NCBI GenBank assembly: GCA_026995935.1
Contig: JALWNK010000067.1
Coordinates: 19,309-83,308 of the forward strand
DNA length: 64,000 nucleotides
Direction: 5' to 3'
Source: Deltaproteobacteria bacterium
GTDB lineage: Bacteria; Desulfobacterota; Dissulfuribacteria; Dissulfuribacterales; QOAL01
Part shown: one piece after another, positions 30,462 through 39,103 of the stretch
Numbering within the stretch: position 1 is the first letter of the stretch
Layout: each line of letters begins with the position of its first letter
Program-made: the position numbers and the translations under genes
The notes under the pieces: model-generated
The model's database searches: none
The model's input: only the letters and a program-made list of their open reading frames with translations
What the model was told of the DNA's origin: nothing

Positions 30462-32221
30462 GCGTTTTTCAGTGGGGTATGACAGGCCCGAGTCTTGTGA
30501 AGGTTCTTTATCTTTTCTTCAAGGATCGATGCAAGCCCAAATTTTCCAAGGCATTTTGCACATTGGACAGCGTAACGTAGATTTTGTTCAGAGGAATCGT
30601 GTTTCATAAAGAGGTCAAGGGCCTTGTCAAACTCTCCCAAAGACATGAGGCTCACTCCAAGGCATCCACTCAAGTCAGAAGAATTCGGATAGTGCACGAG
30701 GCCCTTTTCCAGTAGTCTGATTGCCCTGTCATGTTGTCCGTTTCTTTGAAGAAGTATGGCTAGACCAAGATAGGCCCTGTGGTCTGGGAAAAAGGTCAGT
30801 GCCTGCTCAAAAAGGGCCATTGCAGTCCTTTCCTTGTGCGGTATTTCGTCGATCTTGCCATAGTCTCCAAAAACAAATGTCATGCCTAATCGTGAAAGAA
30901 AGGAAGCATGATAAGGTGCAAGCTCAGGCAGATTCTTTAACTTCACATTCAGGGCAAAGTCTGGAAGTTTTGAGTAAAAGGCCTTTCTAAGCCTCTTGCC
31001 GAATTTTAGGACCTTTTCTTCACTTAGTTTTTCATCGGTCTGAAAATACATTATATCCTCTATTCTGTTCAGCCAGATATCGTCATCCCTTCCAGTACGC
31101 TTTTTGAAATCATCGTAAAGTCTTGTACCAGGAAATATGTCAAGAATGTAGAATATTGCCCCCAAGGGCCTTATCCTTTCTATTAACCTTATTGACTCGT
31201 CTATGGTCTTGTTGTTTTCACCAGGGCTTCCATAAATAAAATAGGCCCTTGGCATCATGCCGTAGGCCCGGGTAGTTTCAAAGGCCTTCTTAATTTCCCC
31301 GTCTTTAATGGTTTTGTTAAGGGCCCTTCTAATTTTAGGAGATCCACTTTCAACACCGTAGCTGATCTGAATACAGCCGGCCCTTCTCATCCAGTAAGCG
31401 ATCTCCTCATCTACTATGTTTACCCTTGAGATGGCCGCCCATTCGATTTGAAGCCGCCTCTGAATAATCTTGTTGCAGATGGATATGACCCTGTCCTTTT
31501 TGAGTGTAAAGGTGTCATCGGAGACGTAGAAAAAGTTGACCCCCTTTTTATTCAGTCTTTCCAGTTGGTTGACAAAATATTCTGCCCCATGAAAGCGAAC
31601 CTTTCTGTTCCATATCCTTGGAGAGCCGCAAAAGGCACAGTTCCAGGGGCATCCCCTTGATGAAATCACGTGCTGAAAGGTGAAGAACCTCGCGGGATCA
31701 GGAAGGCTGTCAAGATCGGAAATGAAGGGCCTGTCTCCAGTTCTTGTTGGCACACCTCCTTCTCTGTATGCTATGCCTCGAACCTCCTTCAATCTACCAA
31801 GCTTCTGTTTTTCAATCAGCCTAACAAGTTCAGAGAGCGTCTCTTCTCCCTCTCCCATAATGATGGCATCCACCTCTTTAAAGTGCGTCAGCAGGTGCTC
31901 CCACAAAAAGGTGGCCCCTGGGCCTCCAAATATAACCGGGGTTTCAGGAAAGAGGCGCTTTGAAATCCTGGCAATATCCAGGCCGCCCCATCTGTTGGCG
32001 TGAAGAATGGAGATAGCGGTAACATCAGGATGGATGCGCCTCAGTTCCTTCTCCATGTGAATTTCTTTGCCCTTCATGGCGTGCCAATTGAGTATCTCGC
32101 AGTCGTGCCCTTGTTCCTTTAGTATTGCCGCAAGGTAATAAAGACCAATGGGAGGAACCCTGATATCGTAATCGTTAATTCGTGGGTCAAGGCAATATGG
32201 GTTGATAAAGGCGATTTTCAC
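30458..32221 (-). CDS. B12-binding-domain radical SAM protein with C-terminal TPR-like repeats
   Basis: MKIAFINPYCLDPRI..VPPIGLYYLAAILKEQGH; SSRGCPWNCAFCGSPRIW (CxxxCxxC); C-term ALFEQALTFFPDHRAYLGLAILLQRNG.. Confidence 0.88.
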   Translation of the reverse strand: MKIAFINPYCLDPRINDYDIRVPPIGLYYLAAILKEQGHDCEILNWHAMKGKEIHMEKELRRIHPDVTAISILHANRWGGLDIARISKRLFPETPVIFGGPGATFLWEHLLTHFKEVDAIIMGEGEETLSELVRLIEKQKLGRLKEVRGIAYREGGVPTRTGDRPFISDLDSLPDPARFFTFQHVISSRGCPWNCAFCGSPRIWNRKVRFHGAEYFVNQLERLNKKGVNFFYVSDDTFTLKKDRVISICNKIIQRRLQIEWAAISRVNIVDEEIAYWMRRAGCIQISYGVESGSPKIRRALNKTIKDGEIKKAFETTRAYGMMPRAYFIYGSPGENNKTIDESIRLIERIRPLGAIFYILDIFPGTRLYDDFKKRTGRDDDIWLNRIEDIMYFQTDEKLSEEKVLKFGKRLRKAFYSKLPDFALNVKLKNLPELAPYHASFLSRLGMTFVFGDYGKIDEIPHKERTAMALFEQALTFFPDHRAYLGLAILLQRNGQHDRAIRLLEKGLVHYPNSSDLSGCLGVSLMSLGEFDKALDLFMKHDSSEQNLRYAVQCAKCLGKFGLASILEEKIKNLHKTRACHTPLKNA

Positions 32222-32360
32222 TCAAATTTTTCCTGTACGTATCGTTCGTCAGAGACTTTATGAAAATTTTTTCATGCTTTTTCACCATCAAGAGTACGGC
32301 CAAATGCCTGGTTTTTCAAGATGAATTACCTTTATACACCTGAGGTTTTGAATTAGTGAC

Positions 32361-32389
32361 TTGACACACAAGCTCTTTTTGTCTATAGA
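32361..32389 (+). promoter_or_regulatory. sigma70-like promoter of the RsbRD-dsrMKJOP operon
   Basis: TTGACA (32361-32366)-N17-TATAGA (32384-32389). Confidence 0.7.
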
Positions 32390-32403
32390 TAGAAATCGCT
32401 GGC

Positions 32404-32417
32404 TGAATGACCATTCA
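32404..32417. promoter_or_regulatory. palindromic operator candidate TGAAT-GACC-ATTCA
   Basis: Perfect inverted repeat just downstream of the predicted transcription start; same half-sites recur at 42063 and 52513. Confidence 0.6.
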
Positions 32418-32490
32418 TTGTGGGCTTAAGCCAACTGGGGAGGAAAACGGGTTGCTTTTAACCCCGGAATCTCTTTTTAAAGGAGGCATC

Positions 32491-33066
32491 GTGGGGAGAA
32501 AAATTCATAAGGGACTTAGGGAGATCCTGGAACAGAAAAAGGGCCCGATAGTCGAAAAGTGGAGGAAACATATCCACAAATCCTATCCCCCTGAAACTGC
32601 TCAATTCCTGCAAAGAGAGAAAAACAAGTTCTCAAATCCCATCGGTTCATCTATAGAGGAAAGCATCTGGCCCCTTTATGATCAGCTTATAGGCGAGGCG
32701 GATCCGGCCACTACCAAGAAACTCCTTGACAACCTGGTGAGGGTAAGGGCTGTACAGGACTTTACTCCGGCCAGCGCGGTTCAGATTATCTTCGCACTCA
32801 AGAAGATAATCCGCAAGGAGGTCTTTGGAATTGTGCAGAAAAAAGGCCTCGTCAAGGAGTACCTGGAGTTTGAGTCGGAGATAGACAGGTTTGGGCTCCT
32901 GGCCTTTGATGTCTTTATGGAGTGCAGGGAGCGGGTTTGGGAAATTAAGCGTAATGACCTTTTGAAGAGACCGTATCTGCTTTCAGGGGGTATGTGTCCT
33001 TCCTATATGATGAAGCGTGGTATCAAGCATTTGGAAAAGCTAAAAAAAGAGATAACCCAACATTAA
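32491..33066 (+). CDS. RsbRD N-terminal-domain-like protein upstream of dsrM
   Basis: LREILEQKKGPIVEKWRKHIHKSYPPETAQFLQREKNKFSNPIGSSIEESI; start chosen at GTG 32491 after AGGAGG; same frame as track ORF 32407. Confidence 0.72.
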   Translation: MGRKIHKGLREILEQKKGPIVEKWRKHIHKSYPPETAQFLQREKNKFSNPIGSSIEESIWPLYDQLIGEADPATTKKLLDNLVRVRAVQDFTPASAVQIIFALKKIIRKEVFGIVQKKGLVKEYLEFESEIDRFGLLAFDVFMECRERVWEIKRNDLLKRPYLLSGGMCPSYMMKRGIKHLEKLKKEITQH

Positions 33067-33082
33067 TTTTAGAGGAGTAGGT

Positions 33083-34078
33083 ATGGCAGCGCGTATTTTG
33101 TTTCCACTAGCAGTAGTTCTGGCAATCGTGGCAGTGGCCTTGATAGGAGGGTCAATATCCTTCCTACAGCCCTTGTTCAGCGTGGCCCTGCTCTATGTAG
33201 CCTTTGCCATATTCTTTTTTGGTTTCATGGCAAAGGTTATTGACTGGGCCAAGTCGCCAGTACCTTTTCGTATTCCTACAACAGCGGGTCAGGAATTCTC
33301 CCTGCCTTGGATCAAGTGGGCCAAGATAGACAACCCAAGCACCACTGGCGGGGTGCTTATGAGGATGTTTTTTGAGGTCTGTCTGTTTCGCTCGCTTTTC
33401 AGGAATATGAGAACGGACCTTCGTTCGGGCTGGCTCATCCACTCACCTACCAAGTGGCTCTGGCTCCTGGCACTCGGTTTTCACTATTCATTCTTGATTA
33501 TAGCCATAAGGCACCTGCGCCTCTTCGTGCATCCAATTCCTGGATTTGTTGAGACCCTGGATGCTGTAGACGGGATGTTTCAGATAGGCATTCCGCCAAT
33601 TTATCTTACGGACCTAGTGATTCTGCTTTGTGTTACTGGGCTTCTTGTTAGGAGGCTTTGTCTCCCAAAGGTTCGTTTTGTTTCTCTTGCTGCCGATTAT
33701 TTTCCGCTTTTCCTCATCTTGGGAATAGTAATCAGTGGGCTACTGATGAGATTTGTTTTTAGGGTGGACATTACGGCTGTCAAAGCCCTGGCAAATGGCA
33801 TAGTAAGTTTTCATCCAGTGGTACCAAAGGGGATCGGAGCAATATTTTTTGTTCACCTGGCTCTAGTCTGTACGCTCATAGCTTACTTCCCATTCAGTAA
33901 ACTTATGCACATGGGAGGTATATTTATGAGTCCTACCAGGAATCTGGCGAATACCACCAGAATGGCGTACCACGAGAATCCCTGGAGGCAGCCACCCAAG
34001 TTCCATTCCTATGAGGAATATGAAGATATGTACAGGGAATATATGAAAGAGGCAGGACTACCGCTTGAGAGAGAATAA
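33083..34078 (+). CDS. dsrM: sulfite reduction-associated complex DsrMKJOP subunit DsrM (cytochrome b)
   Basis: Multi-TM NarI-like ORF (LGFHYSFLIIAIRHLRLFVHPIPGFVETLDAVDGMFQIG), followed by dsrKJOP. Confidence 0.9.
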   Translation: MAARILFPLAVVLAIVAVALIGGSISFLQPLFSVALLYVAFAIFFFGFMAKVIDWAKSPVPFRIPTTAGQEFSLPWIKWAKIDNPSTTGGVLMRMFFEVCLFRSLFRNMRTDLRSGWLIHSPTKWLWLLALGFHYSFLIIAIRHLRLFVHPIPGFVETLDAVDGMFQIGIPPIYLTDLVILLCVTGLLVRRLCLPKVRFVSLAADYFPLFLILGIVISGLLMRFVFRVDITAVKALANGIVSFHPVVPKGIGAIFFVHLALVCTLIAYFPFSKLMHMGGIFMSPTRNLANTTRMAYHENPWRQPPKFHSYEEYEDMYREYMKEAGLPLERE

Positions 34079-34096
34079 TTAAAAGGGAAAGGTATC

Positions 34097-35731
34097 ATGA
34101 CTAAAGAATTAACACCCCAAGAGATGTTGAGGATTGACCTTACTCCCCCAAATCGGGATTGGATGGACATTCCTACTGTCATTAAGCCGGGCATATACTG
34201 TTACCCTGCAAAGCCCGAGAAGGTTGAGGCAGTTGGTATGCCCAATCCCCACGTCTGGAGTCCACTGGATGATGATTGGGGTCTTCCTGAGGACTGGAAG
34301 GAAACCTTCCTTGAAGGCATGAGGGAAAGGCTTAACAAGCACCGGTCCTTCAAGATTTTTATGGACATATGTGTGAGGTGCGGCGCGTGTGCAGATAAAT
34401 GTCACTTTTTCCTTGGCTCTGGCGATCCTAAGAACATGCCTGTAGCAAGGGCTGAACTTATACGTTCGGTTTACAGGGGCGAGTTTACCAAGGCAGGCCA
34501 GATACTTGGAAGGCTGGCAGGCGGCAGGAAGCTCACTGAAGATGTTCTGAAGGAAATCTGGTATTACATGTTCCAGTGCACGGAGTGCCGCAGATGCTCC
34601 CTGTTCTGTCCATATGGAATCGATACCGCAGAGGTCACCATCATAGGCAGGGAGCTTATAAACCTCTTTGGTCTCAATATCAACTGGATACAGGAACCGG
34701 TTGCCAACTGCTATGAGACAGGTAACCACCTAGGACTCCTTCCACATACATTCAAGCAAAATGTGGAATTCATGTGTATGGATATTGAGGAGTTTGTGGG
34801 GATCAAGATAGAGCCGCCCTTTAACAGAAAAGGTGCTGAAATACTCTTCGTTACCCCGTCTGGTGATGTCTTTGCAGAACCTGGCATCTATACCCTTATG
34901 GGCTACCTGATGCTTTTTGAGCACATAGGCCTTGATTATACCTGGAGCACCTATGCAAGCGAGGGCGGTAACTTTGGTTTCTTTACCTCCCTTGACATGG
35001 CACAGAGGCTAAATGCAAAGATATATGCAGAGGCCAGGCGCCTCGGGGTCAAATGGATACTTGGCGGTGAATGCGGACATATGTGGCGCGTCGTCCACCA
35101 GTACATGAACACCTTTAACGGACCGCCAGATTTTCTCGAAGAACCAGTCAACCCGCTTACCGGCACCAAGTTTGAAAATGCAAAGTCTGCAAAGATGGTT
35201 CACATATCAGAATTTACCGCAGATCTAATAAAACACGGTAAATTAAAGCTTAATCCCAAGAGAAACGACCACCTCAAGGTCACTTACCACGACTCCTGCA
35301 ATCCATCCCGTGGTATGGGAATGTTTGAAGAGCCTCGTTACGTAATCAAGAACGTATGTAATAACTTCTATGAGATGCCAGAAAATACCATTCGCGAGCA
35401 GACCTTCTGTTGCGGAAGCGGTGCAGGCCTTAACGCTGGTGAAAATATGGAATTGAGGCTTCGGGGCGGACTTCCAAGGGCAAACGCCGTAAAGTACGTG
35501 CATGAACGTTACGGTGTGAACATGCTCTCCTGTGTCTGCGCCATTGACAGGGCTGTTCTCCCAGCATCCATGGAATATTGGGTCCCAGAGGTCAACGTCT
35601 GCGGTGTCTCTGAACTGGTTGGTAACGCACTTATCATGGAAGGGGAACACGAGCGGACAACCGATCTCAGGGGAGAGGAAATACCTGGCTTTGCCAAGGC
35701 TGAAGGTGAGGAGGTAACAGAAGATGTATGA
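34097..35731 (+). CDS. dsrK: DsrK, HdrD-like iron-sulfur protein
   Basis: CVRCGACADKCHFFLGSGDPKNMPVARAELIRSVY, CTECRRCSLFCPYGID, CCG-type motifs HDSCNPSRGMG and FCCGSGAGLN. Confidence 0.95.
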   Translation: MTKELTPQEMLRIDLTPPNRDWMDIPTVIKPGIYCYPAKPEKVEAVGMPNPHVWSPLDDDWGLPEDWKETFLEGMRERLNKHRSFKIFMDICVRCGACADKCHFFLGSGDPKNMPVARAELIRSVYRGEFTKAGQILGRLAGGRKLTEDVLKEIWYYMFQCTECRRCSLFCPYGIDTAEVTIIGRELINLFGLNINWIQEPVANCYETGNHLGLLPHTFKQNVEFMCMDIEEFVGIKIEPPFNRKGAEILFVTPSGDVFAEPGIYTLMGYLMLFEHIGLDYTWSTYASEGGNFGFFTSLDMAQRLNAKIYAEARRLGVKWILGGECGHMWRVVHQYMNTFNGPPDFLEEPVNPLTGTKFENAKSAKMVHISEFTADLIKHGKLKLNPKRNDHLKVTYHDSCNPSRGMGMFEEPRYVIKNVCNNFYEMPENTIREQTFCCGSGAGLNAGENMELRLRGGLPRANAVKYVHERYGVNMLSCVCAIDRAVLPASMEYWVPEVNVCGVSELVGNALIMEGEHERTTDLRGEEIPGFAKAEGEEVTEDV

Positions 35732-36122
35732 TGCTGGAAAGGTAGTAATAGGATTAGCCATATTCGCGTGTATCTTTTTATTCCCCTTCCTATATAACCA
35801 TGGCTCCGCTGCGCCACAGCCTAAGCCGAGTCTTGATACACCGGCCATTAAGGCACTTCCCCAGAAAAAGTGTGTGGAAGATACCAAGTTCATGATTACC
35901 ACTCATATGCAGTTTCTGAATGACTGGCGCGATCAGGCATTGAGGGATGGGAACCGGTGGTACGTGAACAAGGAGGGTAAGAAGGTCTGGATCAGCCTCC
36001 AAAATACTTGTTTGAAATGTCATTCCAACAAGAAGGAGTTTTGCGACAAGTGCCACAACTATGCAGGCGTGGATCCCTACTGTTGGGACTGTCATTATGA
36101 TCCAAATGGGAGCAAGCTATGA
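35724..36122 (+). CDS. dsrJ: DsrJ, triheme cytochrome c
   Basis: CLKCH, CDKCH, CWDCH; additional conserved-type Cys in QKKCVEDTKFMITTHM. Confidence 0.92.
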   Translation: MYDAGKVVIGLAIFACIFLFPFLYNHGSAAPQPKPSLDTPAIKALPQKKCVEDTKFMITTHMQFLNDWRDQALRDGNRWYVNKEGKKVWISLQNTCLKCHSNKKEFCDKCHNYAGVDPYCWDCHYDPNGSKL

Positions 36123-36937
36123 GCATGGATAGAAGGAAATTTTTAAAGGCTGCTGGTCTTACCACTCTGGTGGGACTGGGAGGAAAAGGTGTATTTGAAC
36201 TTTTAAGGCCTGGCACCGTAGAGGCCGAGATGAACCATGAAGGTCATGGCAAAGAGGCGCATGGTGAGAAAGACGCGGGTTCGAAGATCCGTTGGGCCAT
36301 GCTGATAGATGTCATGGCCCTCAACAAGGAGAAGATAGAGAAGATTGTCCATACATGTCACCATATCCATAACGTGCCGAACTGGGGTGATCCAAAGAAC
36401 GAGATCAAGTGGATATGGGAAGACGAATATGAACACGTATTCCCGGACAGTTACAATGAGTACAACGATATCCTCAACGGTATGCCTTTCCTCCTAATGT
36501 GCAATCATTGCGACAACCCGCCTTGCGTGAGGGTCTGTCCTGTTCAGGCAACATTCCGGCGGCCAGACGGGATAGTAGCTCAGGACTACCATCGCTGCAT
36601 TGGTTGCCGTTTCTGCATGGCAGCATGCCCTTACGGTTCAAGGAGTTTCAATTGGCTAGACCCACGGGTTCATCTTGAACAGGAGATAGCACAGGGCAGA
36701 AAGCTCAACAAACGGTTCCCGACGCGTATGAGAGGTGTGGTAGAAAAGTGCAACTTCTGTGTTGAACGTCTGGCTGAGGGCAAGCAGCCTGGCTGCGTAG
36801 AGGTTGCCCCTGATGTCATGTTCTTTGGTAATTTGGCGGATCCAAATTCCAATGTGCGCAAGATACTGAAGGAGAGAATCTCTTTAAGGCGTAAATTGGA
36901 ACTAGGTACCAAACCTTCAGTTTTTTACCTGATATAG
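36119..36937 (+). CDS. dsrO: DsrO, periplasmic TAT-exported ferredoxin-like subunit
   Basis: MDRRKFLKAAGLTTLVG; CNHCDNPPCVRVCPVQATFRRPDG, CIGCRFCMAACPYGSRSFNW, CNFCVERLAEGKQPGC. Confidence 0.93.
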   Translation: MSMDRRKFLKAAGLTTLVGLGGKGVFELLRPGTVEAEMNHEGHGKEAHGEKDAGSKIRWAMLIDVMALNKEKIEKIVHTCHHIHNVPNWGDPKNEIKWIWEDEYEHVFPDSYNEYNDILNGMPFLLMCNHCDNPPCVRVCPVQATFRRPDGIVAQDYHRCIGCRFCMAACPYGSRSFNWLDPRVHLEQEIAQGRKLNKRFPTRMRGVVEKCNFCVERLAEGKQPGCVEVAPDVMFFGNLADPNSNVRKILKERISLRRKLELGTKPSVFYLI

Positions 36938-36949
36938 TGTGAGGGCGTC

Positions 36950-38107
36950 ATGATAGAAAAGGCATTAAAGGGATCATCAGTTTATTGGGGTTGGATTATA
37001 TTTCTCCTCTGTATAATCGGGGCAGGCTTCATGGCCTATCTGTATCAGTTGAAGGTAGGTCTCGGGATCACAGGTATGAGCCGTGACATATCGTGGGGTG
37101 TTTATATCGCCCAGTTCACCTACTTTGTGGGTGTCGCTGCTGGTGGAGTCATGGTGGTTATTCCGAAGTATCTGCACCATTACTCAAAGTATGCCAAGAT
37201 AGTGGTCTTTGGAGAGTTCCTTGCCATCGCGGCCGTAGTAATGTGTCTGCTCTTTATCATTGTGGACATTGGGCAGCCTATGAGAATGCTGAACGTGCTG
37301 CTTCATCCAACTCCCCATTCCATGCTCTTTTACGATATGATAGTGCTCAACGGCTACCTGTTGTTGAATATCATCTGCGGATATAACACCCTGCTTGCAG
37401 ACAAAAAGGGAGTGCCGTGTCCTGGCTGGGTCAAGCCATTCATTTATATCTCCATCCCATGGGCCATAAGTATCCACACAGTTACGGCCTTCTTGTATGC
37501 CGGTCTTCCAGGAAGGCATTTCTGGCTCACGGCCATAATGGCCCCCAGATTTCTGGCATCGGCCTTCGCTGCAGGTCCTGCCCTTCTCATAATGATACTT
37601 CTCTTTGTAAGAAGGGTAACAAAGTTTGATCCGGGTATGGACGCAATACAGACCCTTGCCAAAACGGTCTGTTACGCCATGATCACAAATCTGTTCTTCA
37701 TGGGATGTGAGTTCTTCACTGCATATTACAGTCAGATCCCGGGCCACATGCATACGCTGGATTACCTGTTTCGTGGTCTTCACGGCTATGGAGAGCTAGT
37801 GCCGTTCATGAGGGCGGCAATTGTCATCGGACTTTTTGGGGTCTTTTTGCTTCTCGTTCCGCCTATCAGGCGTAATACAAAGTGGCTGGCAGTGGCTGCA
37901 GCATCCGTATTCGTTGCTACTTGGATTGACAAGGGTGTAGGGCTGGTAATTGGCGGTTTTATACCAAACCCCTTTGAGACGATTACAGAATATCATCCAA
38001 CACTTCCAGAAATTACCATTGCCACGGCAATCTGGGGTGTGGGGGCCCTGATAGTAACGGTGCTTTATAAGGTAGCTATTTCCGTAAGAGAACAACAGGC
38101 TGCCTAG
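36950..38107 (+). CDS. dsrP: DsrP, NrfD-like integral membrane subunit
   Basis: Multi-TM NrfD/PsrC-type ORF at end of dsrMKJOP. Confidence 0.92.
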   Translation: MIEKALKGSSVYWGWIIFLLCIIGAGFMAYLYQLKVGLGITGMSRDISWGVYIAQFTYFVGVAAGGVMVVIPKYLHHYSKYAKIVVFGEFLAIAAVVMCLLFIIVDIGQPMRMLNVLLHPTPHSMLFYDMIVLNGYLLLNIICGYNTLLADKKGVPCPGWVKPFIYISIPWAISIHTVTAFLYAGLPGRHFWLTAIMAPRFLASAFAAGPALLIMILLFVRRVTKFDPGMDAIQTLAKTVCYAMITNLFFMGCEFFTAYYSQIPGHMHTLDYLFRGLHGYGELVPFMRAAIVIGLFGVFLLLVPPIRRNTKWLAVAAASVFVATWIDKGVGLVIGGFIPNPFETITEYHPTLPEITIATAIWGVGALIVTVLYKVAISVREQQAA

Positions 38108-38134
38108 ACAAAGAAAATAAAGTCCATTTGGTAG

Positions 38135-38160
38135 AAAAAGCGGCTCTTGGGCCGCTTTTT
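38135..38160. terminator. bidirectional intrinsic terminator shared by dsrP (+) and the 38161-38364 gene (-)
   Basis: AAAAAGCGGC-TCTTGG-GCCGCTTTTT perfect 10-bp inverted repeat; abuts the minus-strand stop codon. Confidence 0.85.
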
Positions 38161-38364
38161 CTATTTGGTCTTTTTCTCAAGACAAGATTCCATCAGTTTC
38201 TCCTTCATCCGTTCTATCTCCTGCTCATACTCGCTTGCTGCTAGCTCCATCCCGCAATCCTTGCAGGAGACCCTTGCATTTGCTCATCTGCCGGTTATCC
38301 TGGCCTCTCCACCGCAAAATTTGCATATTAGGCCAACGGTTTTTGCATCCTTACTCGGTGTCAT
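38161..38364 (-). CDS. candidate small dual-CXXC selenoprotein (67 aa, in-frame TGA at 38286-38284)
   Basis: Minus-strand translation MTPSKDAKTVGLICKFCGGEARITGR-U-ANARVSCKDCGMELAASEYEQEIERMKEKLMESCLEKKTK*; two CxxC pairs lie on either side of a single TGA in one frame; not in supplied ORF track. Confidence 0.7.
38250..38268 (-). promoter_or_regulatory. candidate bacterial SECIS hairpin of the small selenoprotein
   Basis: TCCTGCAA-GGA-TTGCGGGA, 8 paired positions (one G-U), 3-nt loop starting with GG, loop 23 nt after UGA. Confidence 0.55.
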
Positions 38365-38458
38365 GATCCTTTTTTGTGTGTTAATCTGTCCAACGTTATG
38401 TTAATTTATTCATTTTACCACAATAAAAACTACGTATCTTGCATATTCAGGAGGAAAC

Positions 38459-39094
38459 ATGGCTCAAAATCCCATTAAAAGTGGCGATATCAAGCAGGTT
38501 ATAGCCGATCTTGAAAAGGAGACAAAGGAAAATCCCAATTCCGTGGTGGCACATCACCGACTTGCCCTTGCGTACTGGCGCGCTAACAGGCTAAATGAGG
38601 CCATAACGAGTTTTCAAAAGGCTCTTGAAATAGACCCTACTTCTCACGAGGTAAGAATTAATCTGGGTACGTTGTTTTTCCAGATGGGTAGGTTGGAAGA
38701 CGGCATCCGTGAGAACAAGGAGGCCCTAAGGGCACATCCTGGCTCTGCTGAGGCAATGGCCAACATCGGTTCTGCCTACATGCAGCTTGGGAAGTGGCAG
38801 GAGGCAGCAGATTATTTTGAACAGGCCCTTGAGAAGAAACCAGAAATGGTTCCTGCCCTTATTAATCTGTCCTCTGTGCTCGTGGAGCTGGATAAACTTG
38901 AGCGTGCTGTGGAACTTGCTGAAAAGGCAGTAAGTCTGTCTCCCCGTTTTGGCCTGGCCCGTAATAATCTAGCAGTAGCTTGCTATTTCAGCGGGGATTA
39001 CAACAGGGCCAAGGAAGAGATGGAAAAGGCCAAGGAACTTGGTTATCCTGTCCATCCCGATTTTGAGAAACAGGTCAACGAAAAGGCGGCATAA
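38459..39094 (+). CDS. TPR-repeat protein
   Basis: Repeated LALAYWRANRLNEAITSFQKALEIDPTSHEVRINLGTLFFQMGRLEDGI pattern. Confidence 0.88.
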   Translation: MAQNPIKSGDIKQVIADLEKETKENPNSVVAHHRLALAYWRANRLNEAITSFQKALEIDPTSHEVRINLGTLFFQMGRLEDGIRENKEALRAHPGSAEAMANIGSAYMQLGKWQEAADYFEQALEKKPEMVPALINLSSVLVELDKLERAVELAEKAVSLSPRFGLARNNLAVACYFSGDYNRAKEEMEKAKELGYPVHPDFEKQVNEKAA

Positions 39095-39103
39095 GCGTAC
39101 AAA

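Noticed and set aside
34109-34729. 206-aa minus-strand ORF opposite dsrK
   Set aside because: Shadow ORF; dsrK on the plus strand has clear Fe-S and CCG motifs.
38147-38404. Plus-strand 85-aa ORF in the track
   Set aside because: Overlaps the dsrP terminator, low-complexity hydrophobic sequence; the minus strand carries the more convincing dual-CXXC frame.
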